Positions 11,969-21,928 of a stretch of 64,000 nt of DNA are shown in pieces (within the stretch, counting starts at the first letter, position 1; each line of letters starts with the position of its first letter). A program made the position numbers and the translations under genes. Below the pieces are notes generated by a model. That model did not search any database. It was not told the DNA's origin and worked only from the letters and a program-made list of their open reading frames with translations. The stretch comes from Basidiobolus meristosporus CBS 931.73 (lineage: Eukaryota > Basidiobolomycota > Basidiobolomycetes > Basidiobolales > Basidiobolaceae), in assembly GCA_002104905.1 (NCBI GenBank), contig MCFE01000019.1:62001-126000 (forward strand), written 5' to 3'.

Positions 11969-13640
11969 CCAAAATGTGATATTCACTGTGTAGCCGAATC
12001 GTATACAATACTCACCGAGCGTATATGTATGAGATTTAGCACATGTTACTGGTATTTCATCTGTAAATTGGATTGAGTATCAGAGTTAGAAACGTTGAAA
12101 GATTCAATATCAATATCGATGGCTGTAGAGTTGCTCTAGTGCTGATTCCTAGTAGTATTGTGTATGTTTGTTTTCTCAACCGAAAGTGTTTCAGTTTTCA
12201 GGTTGATCACTGTGCAATCTGTTCACCCTCACTGTACATAGAGTTTCGTAAAGTTTTCTTGAAAAAGGACTCAAAATATACATCGTACGGTTAAAAGACT
12301 GATGACCATGACGAGGTATAGTCTCTGGAAAATATTGACTTGCACCTTGTAATGGTTGCGAATTCTCGTTTTTAATACGGAGATCATTATATGCGGAACG
12401 CCCCTCCCAGAATTTTGTTTCTGCAGTATTCTTAAAACGGCTGCCTGATTCTTGAAAACCTTTACTATCTGGCTGGCGGGGTGCATCTGGACGCCACATG
12501 TGCTGATTGTACCCCACACATCCTGATGGTTACCTGGTATCAGTGAAATAGAAAAAGCATTGATAAGCCTCCATGTTGTAGGGCATTGAGGCTACAATTG
12601 AAACTAGTTGATGCTGGAAATGGAAAGCCCAGGCTGACTCATGCCCTATATTTGGTTGCTCGTCTCGCTATACTCTCAACCACTGATGTCATATATTAAG
12701 CTTCATAGTTGCTTCAGAAAGTATTGACAAATATCTATATTTGCTAAAACTGTTGTAGGAAAGGTGGTCAGTTGACATGTCTACTGGCTGTGAGCCCTAT
12801 TTCCAGGGAAACTCCGAGTTGTACTCATCGCCGAACCTTCAAATCGACCTCGTACCAAATGTGAAATCCATTTTTGCACATCAACTTGCTTCCAACCTAT
12901 ATGTTCACAGTGGTTATGACTACCCATCCGAGGTAGGAAGGAGCACTGAAGAATTGATATCCATCGCTCAAGAATTTACACCTTGTGCAGTGGGAAAATT
13001 CAATGGTAGTATTTGTGAGATGTACTTCCAAGTCAGGTACGCTTGATGTAAATCGCAACGGATACTGATAACGTTAGTGAAATGCATGGTGTACATATAT
13101 GACAAGTGGCGAAAAGTCCAAAGCGCACAAACTCGAAATAAAGGATGCAGCACGACATGCAAATATGGTGGTGTATCAACACCTTGAAGCTCATTACTAG
13201 GAGGTACAAGATGCTTTTGGAAGTCGCATTTGCCTATGGATTCTACAATCAGCAGGTGTTAGTGATATTATCCACATGTTCTATCAATGTCATCAAGTAC
13301 GGAGGTGTGACCATGTAAATTGATGCCTCACTCCGCCATGTCTAAGCTATCATTGGCCTTCCGATCTAAGCATTGTTACCTGTCTCTACGACAGCAAGTA
13401 CAATAAAGCCTCTAGACCCTTTGTGTCAGCTTCAACACATATTTGGCTGCTCCAATCCTAAACCAAAATAATTTCCATTTCAAACCTCATGTCTCTGGTA
13501 ATAGTAGTTGCAAACAAGGCAGTGGCATTCAATAGTTCAACTTGAGACTGTCAAGATTTCTGTTACTCCAAATCCTTGTACTTAGTCCAATAATCTATAT
13601 GGCATAGGTGCTCCATACTAAGATATCAGGAGCTTAAATA
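11969..13640. other. Gene-poor transition to the transposon block
   Basis: Downstream of the homeodomain gene the sequence becomes AT-rich and stop-rich. Apart from the small frame at 12777-13046 I see no coding signal and no copy of the LTR families seen later. It marks the edge of the transposon-rich block. Confidence 0.5.
12777..13046 (+). CDS. Small hypothetical ORF
   Basis: 89-codon frame starting at an ATG. The translation is not low-complexity and contains Cys, Tyr and acidic residues, but no domain is recognised. A possible splice donor (CAG|GTACGC) lies at its end, near 13034, so it could be an exon rather than a whole gene. It could equally be a chance open frame. Confidence 0.2.
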   Translation: MSTGCEPYFQGNSELYSSPNLQIDLVPNVKSIFAHQLASNLYVHSGYDYPSEVGRSTEELISIAQEFTPCAVGKFNGSICEMYFQVRYA

Positions 13641-13649
13641 AGATAGAAA

Positions 13650-13865
13650 TCTCAGCACTGTTGTTGTATTTCAAAAACTGTATGGTGTTCCTCTGCTGCT
13701 ACCTTGGGAAACAACTCAACTCTGGTCTGCAGCATTCAGCTACCTGAGCTCCTTCTTTGCATCCTAGATACTGCATTTTCTATCTGGGAAATTGATTGCA
13801 CTTCATGTATTATCCACTAATCTAGTCTATGGACTATTTCTTGATCTCTCTGGGCTATAAAGTAC
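13650..13865 (-). pseudogene. ORFx relic (transposon T accessory ORF)
   Basis: Aligns by eye with the coiled-coil part of ORFx at about 48880-49090 and 29290-29480, for example the shared ACTGTTGTTGT and TCTCTGGGC blocks. Only this piece remains and it is not open. It lies beside an oppositely arranged tnp2 relic, so the locus is rearranged. Confidence 0.55.
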
Positions 13866-13939
13866 TTTATGTAGGTATTACTTTAGGGCTAATATTTAGA
13901 TATAGTGCCATCAAGTACCAGTGGTACCATATGAAAATA

Positions 13940-15230
13940 ACTTGGTCCTACAGGTGGATCCAACCCAAATCACCCATCAGAATCCCACAATGAGTGTGCC
14001 ATAATGCCAGCAGCTTTGAATTATTGGCCCTCCACATGATCCTATGACAGGATTTTGACAGTGGTTTGCTGCTTTTACTGCCAAATAAAGTAAAACCTTG
14101 ATGGTCTTTAGCAGTCTTCAAACCAGAATTGCATGGCAAACCAACAGTCTTAATGCGCTCAACATTTATTTGAGCAGACCTTACCAACAAATACATCTAC
14201 CTGCCTTACATTACAAGAAACTTGATGGTGCTCTGATGGCCTCATTGCAAACCTTTGTTGGCATTATATTGGCAGTACAATGGCCTGAGCTAGTTCTGTA
14301 TAATGCTACCATACTAATTTACCAAACAATTTTTTTTACCTCCCCTTGCACCACTCACACATTCCATTATGGAATACCTATCTTTATCTGCTTACCTACT
14401 ACCACCTTGGGTATTACACATATAGCTTGAATGAAAAAATGTATGGCCTCCTGCTTACTAACCTCTACATACATGCACACCCACTGCAAATGATACACTA
14501 CTATTACCTTAGCTTTACAGCTTCTTTGTATGATACTTGCTAAGTTGCCATTTACCTTGTATTTAAGGTAGCATATACATCTTGGAAATATATGCTTGGT
14601 TGCTGCAACTTTTGCCATGAATACCGCCTGAATATCTGCAACCTACTTCTTGATATTTAGCCTATATATTACTTCTCCCTGCTGGATTCTAGTCCCCATT
14701 GTAGGGGCACACTGGCTCTAGTTTGTGCAAATTACATATTGAGTTATGTAGAAACTGGCTTGTGACCAAGAGAAACCTGGCATGGATTGGTAAACTTGTC
14801 CTAATACAATTAGTTGCTTGTTGCAACCAACCCAATTTTGCATTGCCTAACTATTTGCACACTCATTGAGGCTGTTTATCTTCTTAATGCTAAAGGCATA
14901 GGTGTCAGTGGAAAGCTTTTGCTCCAACAGATACCCTCTATCTTGAGTACCTCTGGTTTCTGATCAATTCTATATTCTGGCTGATGGCTTATAGCTTGCC
15001 AAATTTACTGCAATTGCATGCTGACTTCTGTATAATCTCTCAGTGGGAAATTGATGTTCCTGGCATAGGTATTCTAATAATAATGTGTGTGAATTATGGA
15101 GTAATTCCCTGGATCTCAAACATTTGACAGCATTACTATCAATTGTACCCAGAAAAGCCAGCTATCTTGCTAATAGCTGGGGAGGTTATGATCTACTGCC
15201 TGAATATTTAAGTTAGATCAGCTTTTAGTC
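13940..15230 (-). pseudogene. T-element relic, tnp2 catalytic piece and 3' region
   Basis: Reverse complement of the tnp2 segment and 3' region seen at 35843-37615 and 49996-50990. At about 14980-15200 the minus strand keeps the blocks encoding AISK-type and SGHNG-type tnp2 motifs, with stops. At about 14890-14960 it jumps directly to the 3' region, so the C-terminal part of the transposase is deleted. The 3' end at 13940 matches the 3' ends of other copies (GGACCAA.TTA). Confidence 0.65.
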
Positions 15231-15313
15231 AAATAATTTACTTTTGGGCTTAGCCTATCAGTATATTAGTGATATGTATCAAATCAGTAGTATTAGGCAG
15301 CAGATGAAGCAGA

Positions 15314-15411
15314 AGATCCTTATCATATAGAAGTAGTTATATGGAGAAAGATCTAATTGGGTGATGATGCTGCAATGAAATGAGTTATCAGCCACAACCC
15401 ACAGTAGGAAA
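15314..15411 (+). repeat. Gypsy-C 5' LTR, left part
   Basis: Matches the reverse complement of 27900-28001, including the block GGGTGATGATG. It ends at the GGAAA target-site copy (15407-15411) next to the Copia-B LTR and resumes at 20374. Confidence 0.75.
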
Positions 15412-15698
15412 TGTTGTAAAAATTCATAATTCCACCTAAATACTCACCTTAGTCACTTAGAATACTTTCACCAAAATACCAGGTATCCAGAACATGAGAA
15501 TTCTCAAAGTGGTCCAAACAGCCCCAAGCATTGCACACATGTTCTTGAGACCTTTCTTGACCTATGCTATGTGTCTCTTATGCCAAGACCATATAAAAGC
15601 CTCAATATTACTTTTACATTCAAAAAATCATCAAGTGAAAACCACATAATCTACTTGTTCTCCCAATCACTCCCAATATCTCCAAGACTCTTACAGAA
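15412..15698 (+). repeat. Copia-B copy 1 5' LTR
   Basis: Begins TGTTGTAAAA. It carries an internal deletion of about 60 bases relative to the ~345-bp family form, falling between the CTTAGTCACTTAG and TATTTTCACC blocks. The 3' end is degraded (TTACAGAA for TTACAACA). Confidence 0.85.
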
Positions 15699-15711
15699 GG
15701 TTATGAGCCCC
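15699..15711 (+). promoter_or_regulatory. Primer-binding site, internal tRNA-iMet type
   Basis: GGTTATGAGCCCC directly follows the LTR. It is complementary to the anticodon arm of initiator tRNA-Met (GGGCUCAUAACC), as in the half-tRNA priming known for Drosophila copia. Confidence 0.65.
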
Positions 15712-15729
15712 AAGATGTTGCTTTCCACA

Positions 15730-16790
15730 ATGGCTACTACTGCTAATACTGAAATTCTTCCATCTGCTGAAAAGTTGGATGGATTTAACTACCATGTGTG
15801 GCAGGTGAAGATGAAGATGCTGCAACAAGAAAGAGGCCTTTGGGATATTGTCATGGGAGAAGAATGCCCTCCTAAAAATATGGGAGTGGAAGCCTTAAAG
15901 TACCAGAAGAAAGAACAAAGTGCCTTTAACTACATTTGCTTTAATGTCAAAGACAAATTGTTAATTAAATGCTTCAGAGCAAAAATGGCAATGAATGCCT
16001 GGAAGGCATTAGAAGACACCTACCAGTCATGCTCAGCTGCTAAGAAAATGTATCTTAGAAGAAAACTCTCTTCTACAAAGATGCTGCCAGGAGAAGAAAT
16101 GAGAAATCTAACAAATTGAATTACCCTGCCGGTGGATGAGATGGAATCTGTGGACATACCAACTACTGATGAGGATGTAATAGTTACCATCCTGAATAGC
16201 CTGACAGACATGTTTCAGGGCCTTATATCAGCCCTAGAGTTCAGAACTGATGATTTGACCTTAAATTACATATATGGAAGGCTCCTGGATGAAGAATTAA
16301 GAAAATCAAGCGCAAATAAGAAGGAAGAAGAAATGCTTTAATAAGCAATCATAACTAACAAAGAAGATACCAAAGACCTTTGAAAGGCAATACCCACCTG
16401 TTTTGCAACTACTGCAAAAGGAAAGGACATATATCAGACCCATGTCTCAAAAAGGGAAATAATCTGCAAAAGAAGCTTGAATATGGAAACACTGCAACAA
16501 CCAGAGATGGACTATTCATATCTGCTCTAAATGTGACCACAAGCAAGAATTCTCAGATGTGGTACATTGGCACTAAAGCATCTCAGCACTTTACACACCA
16601 AAAAGAACTTTTTACCAAATATCGAGAAATTCTAATCAAAAAGGTTTTCATGGGTTACAGTACAACACTTGATGCAGTGGGAGAAGGAAATATCTAAGAA
16701 GACCTTAGAAACAGTGAAGGAAGCCATACACTGACCTTTTCAGAAGTACTCTATGTACCAGAAATAGCCAAGAATCCACTTTCTGTAAGC
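15730..16790 (+). pseudogene. Copia-B copy 1 gag-protease
   Basis: The frame starts at the ATG at 15730. It keeps the gag N-terminal pattern (EKLDGFNYHVWQVKMKML) through ALEDTYQSCSAAKKM. TGA at 16117 and later TAA codons break it. A CCHC zinc knuckle (CNYCKRKGHISDPC) lies at about 16400-16445. The protease active site near 16560 reads WYIGTKASQHF, so the catalytic Asp is lost. Confidence 0.8.
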
Positions 16791-17799
16791 AAGACCACTG
16801 CAGAAGGACTCAACTTCAGCTTTGACAATTCTGGATGCAGGATCACTGATCAAAATGGTGCCCATACTGCTTTGGGTGTCAGAGATCAAAATCTTTACAA
16901 GCTGCCTTATATTCCATCATATATGGAAGCCAATATAAGTACCTTAAATGAAGACACACCAATGCTTTGGCACAGGAGATTTGAACACATCAATTTGATT
17001 ACTTACACCAAATGACCAAAGATCAGCTAATTTCTGTAGTAAATACTGATCCCCCAGCTAATTTGGAGCACTATGAAGCCTGTATATATGGGAAACAAGC
17101 CATAAAACAGTTCAAGAGCTCTGGGTTAATCAAAACTAAGAAAAAATTAGATCTAATTCACTCATATCTGTGTGGACCTATGTAAAACTTTTCCTCAGGT
17201 GTGGTGAAGTATTTATCACCTTTACTGATGATTATACAGAATATACATGGGTCTACTTCTTGGAGAAAAAGGAAGAAGCTCTGTCTAAGTTCAGGGAGCT
17301 TAAGGCAATGGTGGAGAGAGAAACTGGTGAAAAAATCAAGAACATATGCTGTGATAATGACGGAGAACATACCTCAAAACTCTTCATCCACTTCTGCAAA
17401 ATTCATGGGATAAAGCAAGAGACTACTATACCATACTCCCCACAGCAAAATGAAGTAGCAGAATGTGCAAACAGATTGATCACTGATATGGAAAGATCAA
17501 TGATCCATGATCAAAAATTATCCTATGATTTTTGGGCAGAATCAGTTGCCACAGCTGTATACTTTAAAAATAGGAGCTACAACAGAATAATTTGTGATTC
17601 TACTCCATTTGAATCATGGTATAGATACAGGCCAAGTGCAGAACATCTAAGAATATTTAGGTGTACAGCATATGCCAAGAAACTGCCCAGAAATCAGTCA
17701 AAATTTGAGCCAAAAAGTGTAAAATGCATATTTTTGGGGCACTGTAATGAGAGTAAAGCATACAGACTCTACAATGCCAAATCAACAAAGCTAATCTAG
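16791..17799 (+). pseudogene. Copia-B copy 1 integrase
   Basis: A pre-integrase zinc-binding part at 16880-17100 is followed by the catalytic core, open at 17170-17799. The first catalytic Asp (in HSDLCGP) is Tyr here. The second is within CCDNDGE, and the Glu lies in QQNEVAE. The frame ends at TAG 17797. Copies 4 and 5 carry a TGA at the codon after QQN, but this copy does not. Confidence 0.8.
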
Positions 17800-17808
17800 T
17801 CCAGAGAG

Positions 17809-20008
17809 GTGCTGTTTAATGAGAATTCAAAATTTTCACAAAAAATGACATCAGATGATTACTCAAATCTGAACTCAAGTCCACCAATTGACCGGATTGA
17901 ATCAGAGCAAAACAATGAGAGTTTTTTCACTCCAGAGGACTCTACATCTGTGATTCAGCATGAAATGGTGCCAAGAAGTATTCCAGATGTGAGCATTCCA
18001 GTATTAAATGCACTGAGACCCAACTGGACAAGAAATAGCCCAAATCACTATATCAATAAGGGTACAAATTTAGCCTATGCCTTTTCAGTCTATATTGATG
18101 AGCCCCAGACAGTTAAAGAGACCCTAAATAGCCCTCAGACAAAGTTTTGGAGATCAGCAATGACTGAGGAATATCAGGCACTGATGGAAAATCAAACTTG
18201 GGACTTAGTCAAATTACCAATCAACCTGATATCAATTGGATGCAGATGGGTTATTAAGACAAAACACAAAGCTGATGGTACAAATGAAAGATACAACACA
18301 AGACTTGTGGTCAATGGATACTTGCAAACAAAAGGACTTGACTATACCGAGACCTTTGCACTGGTAGCCAAGTGCAATTCCATGAGATTGGTCTTGGCTA
18401 CTGCAGCCAAATATAAGTTTTTTATACATCAAATGGATGTAAAAGCTGCATTTTTGAATGGAGAACTTAATGAGGACATCTATATGGACCAGCCTGATGA
18501 ATTTGTTGACCAAGATAGCTGCCATTTGGTTGGCAGCTTAAAAAATATCTATATAGTCTCAAAAAATTGTCAAGAGCCTGGAAATGCAAGATAGATTCTT
18601 ATTTGGAATCTTTGAGTTTGAAAAGGAGTGATGCTGACTATAGTGTATACTATAAGCCACATAGAGCAAGTCCAGCTCTATTAGCTTTATATATGGAAGA
18701 TCTTATTATAGCTGTTGTAAAAGTTTGTAATTCTACATAAATATTCACCTAAGTCACTTATATCATCACCTTCAAATCCTGGAGAACACTGACCAAATTT
18801 CTTGTTGGGATTTAATTGGAATATTTTCACAAAAATACCAGGTACCCAGAACATGAAAATTCTCAAAGTTGTCTAAATAGCCCCAAACCTTGCACACATG
18901 TTCTCAAGATCTTCCTTAACCTATTCTGCTTGTTTGTAATGCCAAGACCATGTAAAAGTATAAATACTACTTTTACATTCAATAAACCATTAAGTGAAAA
19001 CCATATAATCCTCTTGTCCTCCTAATCACTTCCAATATCTCCAAGACTCTTACAACAATAGCTGCCAATAACCTAGCAGCATTGGAAGAGACTAAATCCA
19101 GCCTATCTAAAGAGTTCAAGATGTGTGATATAGGAGAACTCTGTTACTACTTAGGGATAAAGTTCTCCATAGACTGAAGTACCCAGACTATCACCCTAAG
19201 ACAATTCAACCATCTTCAGGATATACTAAACAAGTAACAAATGAAATACTGTAAACCGGCAGCTACCTCAATGGAGACAAAGCTTGACTTGGTCAAAGCT
19301 CAACCAAATCAGAGAGCTTGGTGCCATCTGAAAGCCCTGACTTTCTGTATCAATTTATGGTCAGCAGTTTGATGTATATCAGGCTTGGAACACATCCTCA
19401 TATTCCATATTCAGTGGGAGTTATCAGCCAGTATAACCAGGACTATGGATCTGATCATATTGCTGCAGTTAAGCAGATTTTTAGATATTTGAAAGGAACT
19501 GCTGATATCTGCTCAAGATACACTAATAACAATTCAGGACAAGATTATGGGGGATACTCTGATGCTGATTGCGGCAAAATTTAGAAGACAGAAGATCTAC
19601 CATAGGATATACCTTTCTTCAATGTCAACAAGCATATTCAAGGATTTCAAGATAGCAAGCAACCATAGCAATTTCCACCACAGAGGTAGAATATATGGCA
19701 GCCTGTGAAGCTTCAAAAGAAGCAATGTGGTAAAGAAAGCCTTTTACAGATATAGGCTTATGTCAAAAAATGCCTATTACTTTATATCAAGATAATCAAT
19801 GATATATACAAATAGGAAGAAATCCAACTTTTCATGCTAGAATTAGGCACATAGATATTGGACATCATTTCATATGTGAAGCTATAGAGAATAACTTAAT
19901 TAGCTTAGTTTACTGCCCTTCAGATGAAGACATGTTTACCAACCCTTTAGCTGGAGAAAAGTTTGAACATCCTGGGTTAAAATTAGGACTAGTCAGTATG
20001 AGCATTTA
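17809..20008 (+). pseudogene. Copia-B copy 1 reverse transcriptase-RNase H
   Basis: RT is open at 17809-18594 (WRSAMTEEYQALMENQTW, HQMDVKAAFLNGEL). It then shifts frame and is split by the solo LTR at 18713-19057. RT resumes at 19063 and RNase H runs to about 20008 with several stops. The catalytic box reads YMED instead of YVDD. Confidence 0.8.
18713..19057 (+). repeat. Solo Copia-B LTR nested in Copia-B copy 1
   Basis: A full 345-bp LTR, TGTTGTAAAAG to CTTACAACA, is flanked by ATAGC at 18708-18712 and 19058-19062. It interrupts RT just after the catalytic box. The remaining single LTR implies recombination between the LTRs of a once complete insertion. Confidence 0.93.
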
Positions 20009-20020
20009 GCTGGGTAGGAG

Positions 20021-20368
20021 TGTTGTAAACATTTGTAATTCTGCCTAAATATTCACCTGACTTAGTCACTTAGATCATTACCATCAAATCCTAGGGAATA
20101 CTGACCAAATTCCTTGTTGGTATTTACTTAGTAACTATCACTAATATACCAGGTACCCCAAACATGAAAATTCTCAGAGTTGTCCAAACAGTCCTAAACT
20201 TTGCACACATGCTGTTGGGTCCATCCTTAGCCTATTCCATGTGTTTGTTATGGAAAGACCATGTAAAAGAATAAGTATTACCTTTACATACAATAAATCA
20301 TTAAGTGAGTACCACATAATCTACTTATTCTCCAAATCACTACCAATATTTCTACAACTCCTACAACA
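20021..20368 (+). repeat. Copia-B copy 1 3' LTR
   Basis: Begins TGTTGTAAAC after the purine-rich GGGTAGGAG and ends CCTACAACA. It is followed by the TSD GGAAA. It retains the TATA-like and AATAAA-like blocks of the family. Confidence 0.9.
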
Positions 20369-20373
20369 GGAAA

Positions 20374-20514
20374 TACATTTAATCAGCAATTGATCTGGAA
20401 AAATATATACAAGGAGTGGCTGGAACCTCAGTAAAGATCAGTTTAAGTTTTAGTGAATACAACACTAGCTAAACTCCCTACTCCTCTACATCTCTTATAT
20501 TAAGACCTGTAACA
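20374..20514 (+). repeat. Gypsy-C 5' LTR, right part
   Basis: Continues the LTR interrupted at 15411. It ends TGTAACA, like the inner edge of the opposite-strand copy at 27765. Together the two parts make about 240 bp. Confidence 0.8.
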
Positions 20515-20532
20515 TTGGCAGTAGCAATAACC
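20515..20532 (+). promoter_or_regulatory. Gypsy-C candidate primer-binding site
   Basis: TTGGCAGTAGCAATAACC follows the LTR. The other copy reads TTGGTAGCAGCAATAACC. TGGTAGCAGC would fit the 3' end of a tRNA ending GCTGCTACCA, possibly initiator Met, but that tRNA has not been identified in this genome. Confidence 0.5.
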
Positions 20533-20572
20533 AGAAACCTTCCTCCTGTGGAGAGAAAAAGCCTCCCTGAAG

Positions 20573-21895
20573 ATGTCAGAAAATCCATAATGGAAGAATG
20601 CTATATAGCAAATCCTGGCCCAATAGCAACAGTTACTTCAAATCCTTAGCCAGCAACAATAAGGAACAACTGCCATGGCCCATAGCCAGCAAAACCCTGT
20701 CAAGAGCAACTCCGGTATGAAGGTCAACCATTACCATGGCAGAGTCAATGAAAATCTGGGAACTTGGCTCTTCCAGAATGAAGAAGCTTTTAAGGCTAAA
20801 GGAATTGCTCCAGAAAGCAAGTTGCATTATGCAGCTACCCACTAACCAGATGCATCTTAACAGTGGTACTACAACAAGACCAGGTCAGAAACCACAAGGG
20901 GATGCTCTGCAATCTCCACCTGGAATGAGTTCATGTCAGAAATTCAGGATGATTTTAAACCCCAACACCAGCAGACACCACCAAGAAAGAAGTTGAAGGC
21001 ACTCAGACAGAAAGGAATGGTTCAAGAAAACATATATGAGTATAGATCACTACATAGAAAAGTTGAAAGAAAGGACTCCCTGGATCAAGCTTAATAGACT
21101 TGTTCCATTGTACCATCCCAGGGCACATGGCACAGTCCACAGTCTCTAAGAACAATTGGGTGCAATATTGTAGCTACCAGTAGGCAGGATTGCTCTTGGA
21201 CAATTTTGCACCATGTGGGACAATCTTGCACACTATGGCACAATCTGACGCAATGATGTTGGCACAAATGATTGTGCCCACTTGTAATGTTTGCATCACA
21301 TGCGCAATTGGATACCACTATTATGGTAGGTAAAATCCGGTATTAGGATATGTTTCTTAGATATAAATAGAAAAAAATGCATATCACACTATAAACTACA
21401 CTGATACTTACCATTTTGGTTACCAAAGCACTGCTTGGAGCAACATAAGTAAGGATGAGTAAAATTACCAGTAACTATATTCTACCACTGGCTTTATGGT
21501 AGAAATTATAGTGCCAGATAGTGCCAGATCAATCTGGCACTATGTGGCACTATCCAATGGAACAAGTCTAATACTTTATTGATGAGCTGAAAGCAAGAAC
21601 CTGTAAGAAAGTGATTTATCAAAGACCTCAGACTATTGAAGAAGCCATCAAGATTGCCATTGACTATGACTCACTTATATTTGGATTTGGGAAGCCTACA
21701 TTGACTAACCAGAGAGGCTATAATCATTATGATAGAAGACAATCAAAAGCAGTGCCAATGGAAATAGATGCTATGCAGAAGAATCCCACCTCAGAAGAAT
21801 GTAAGAAGAAAGGACTTTGCTTTAGCTGCCACCAGCAGAGACATATTGCAAAGTATTGCCCTTGGAGAAGAAATAGACACCAGTCAACATGAACC
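20573..21895 (+). pseudogene. Gypsy-C copy 1 gag
   Basis: ATG at 20573 corresponds to the gag start of copy 2. The frame is broken by stops and by the MITE at 21097-21568. Joined across the MITE it lines up codon for codon with copy 2. A CCHC knuckle (CFSCHQQRHIAKYC) is at about 21820-21865. Confidence 0.75.
21097..21568. mobile_element. MITE-like non-autonomous DNA element
   Basis: Insertion of 472 bases in Gypsy-C gag. It has 14-bp perfect terminal inverted repeats (GACTTGTTCCATTG and CAATGGAACAAGTC) and TAATA direct repeats at 21092-21096 and 21569-21573. Removing it with one TAATA restores the gag alignment. It has no ORF. The right part holds a long near-perfect hairpin (about 21501-21545, arms rich in AGTGCCAGAT). 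Confidence 0.85.
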
Positions 21896-21928
21896 TTCAA
21901 CCAAAGTGAAGCCCTTGAGCATAGTAGC

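Larger units (their letters stand above)
15412..20368 (+). mobile_element. Copia-B copy 1, complete outline, decayed
   Basis: LTRs at 15412-15698 and 20021-20368 are flanked by GGAAA on both sides (15407-15411 and 20369-20373). The body runs gag, protease, integrase, RT, RNase H, the Ty1/copia order. It is dead: stops in gag, protease IDSG changed to IGTK, integrase HSD changed to HSY, and RT YVDD changed to YMED. A second Copia-B solo LTR (18713-19057) sits inside the RT. Confidence 0.9.
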
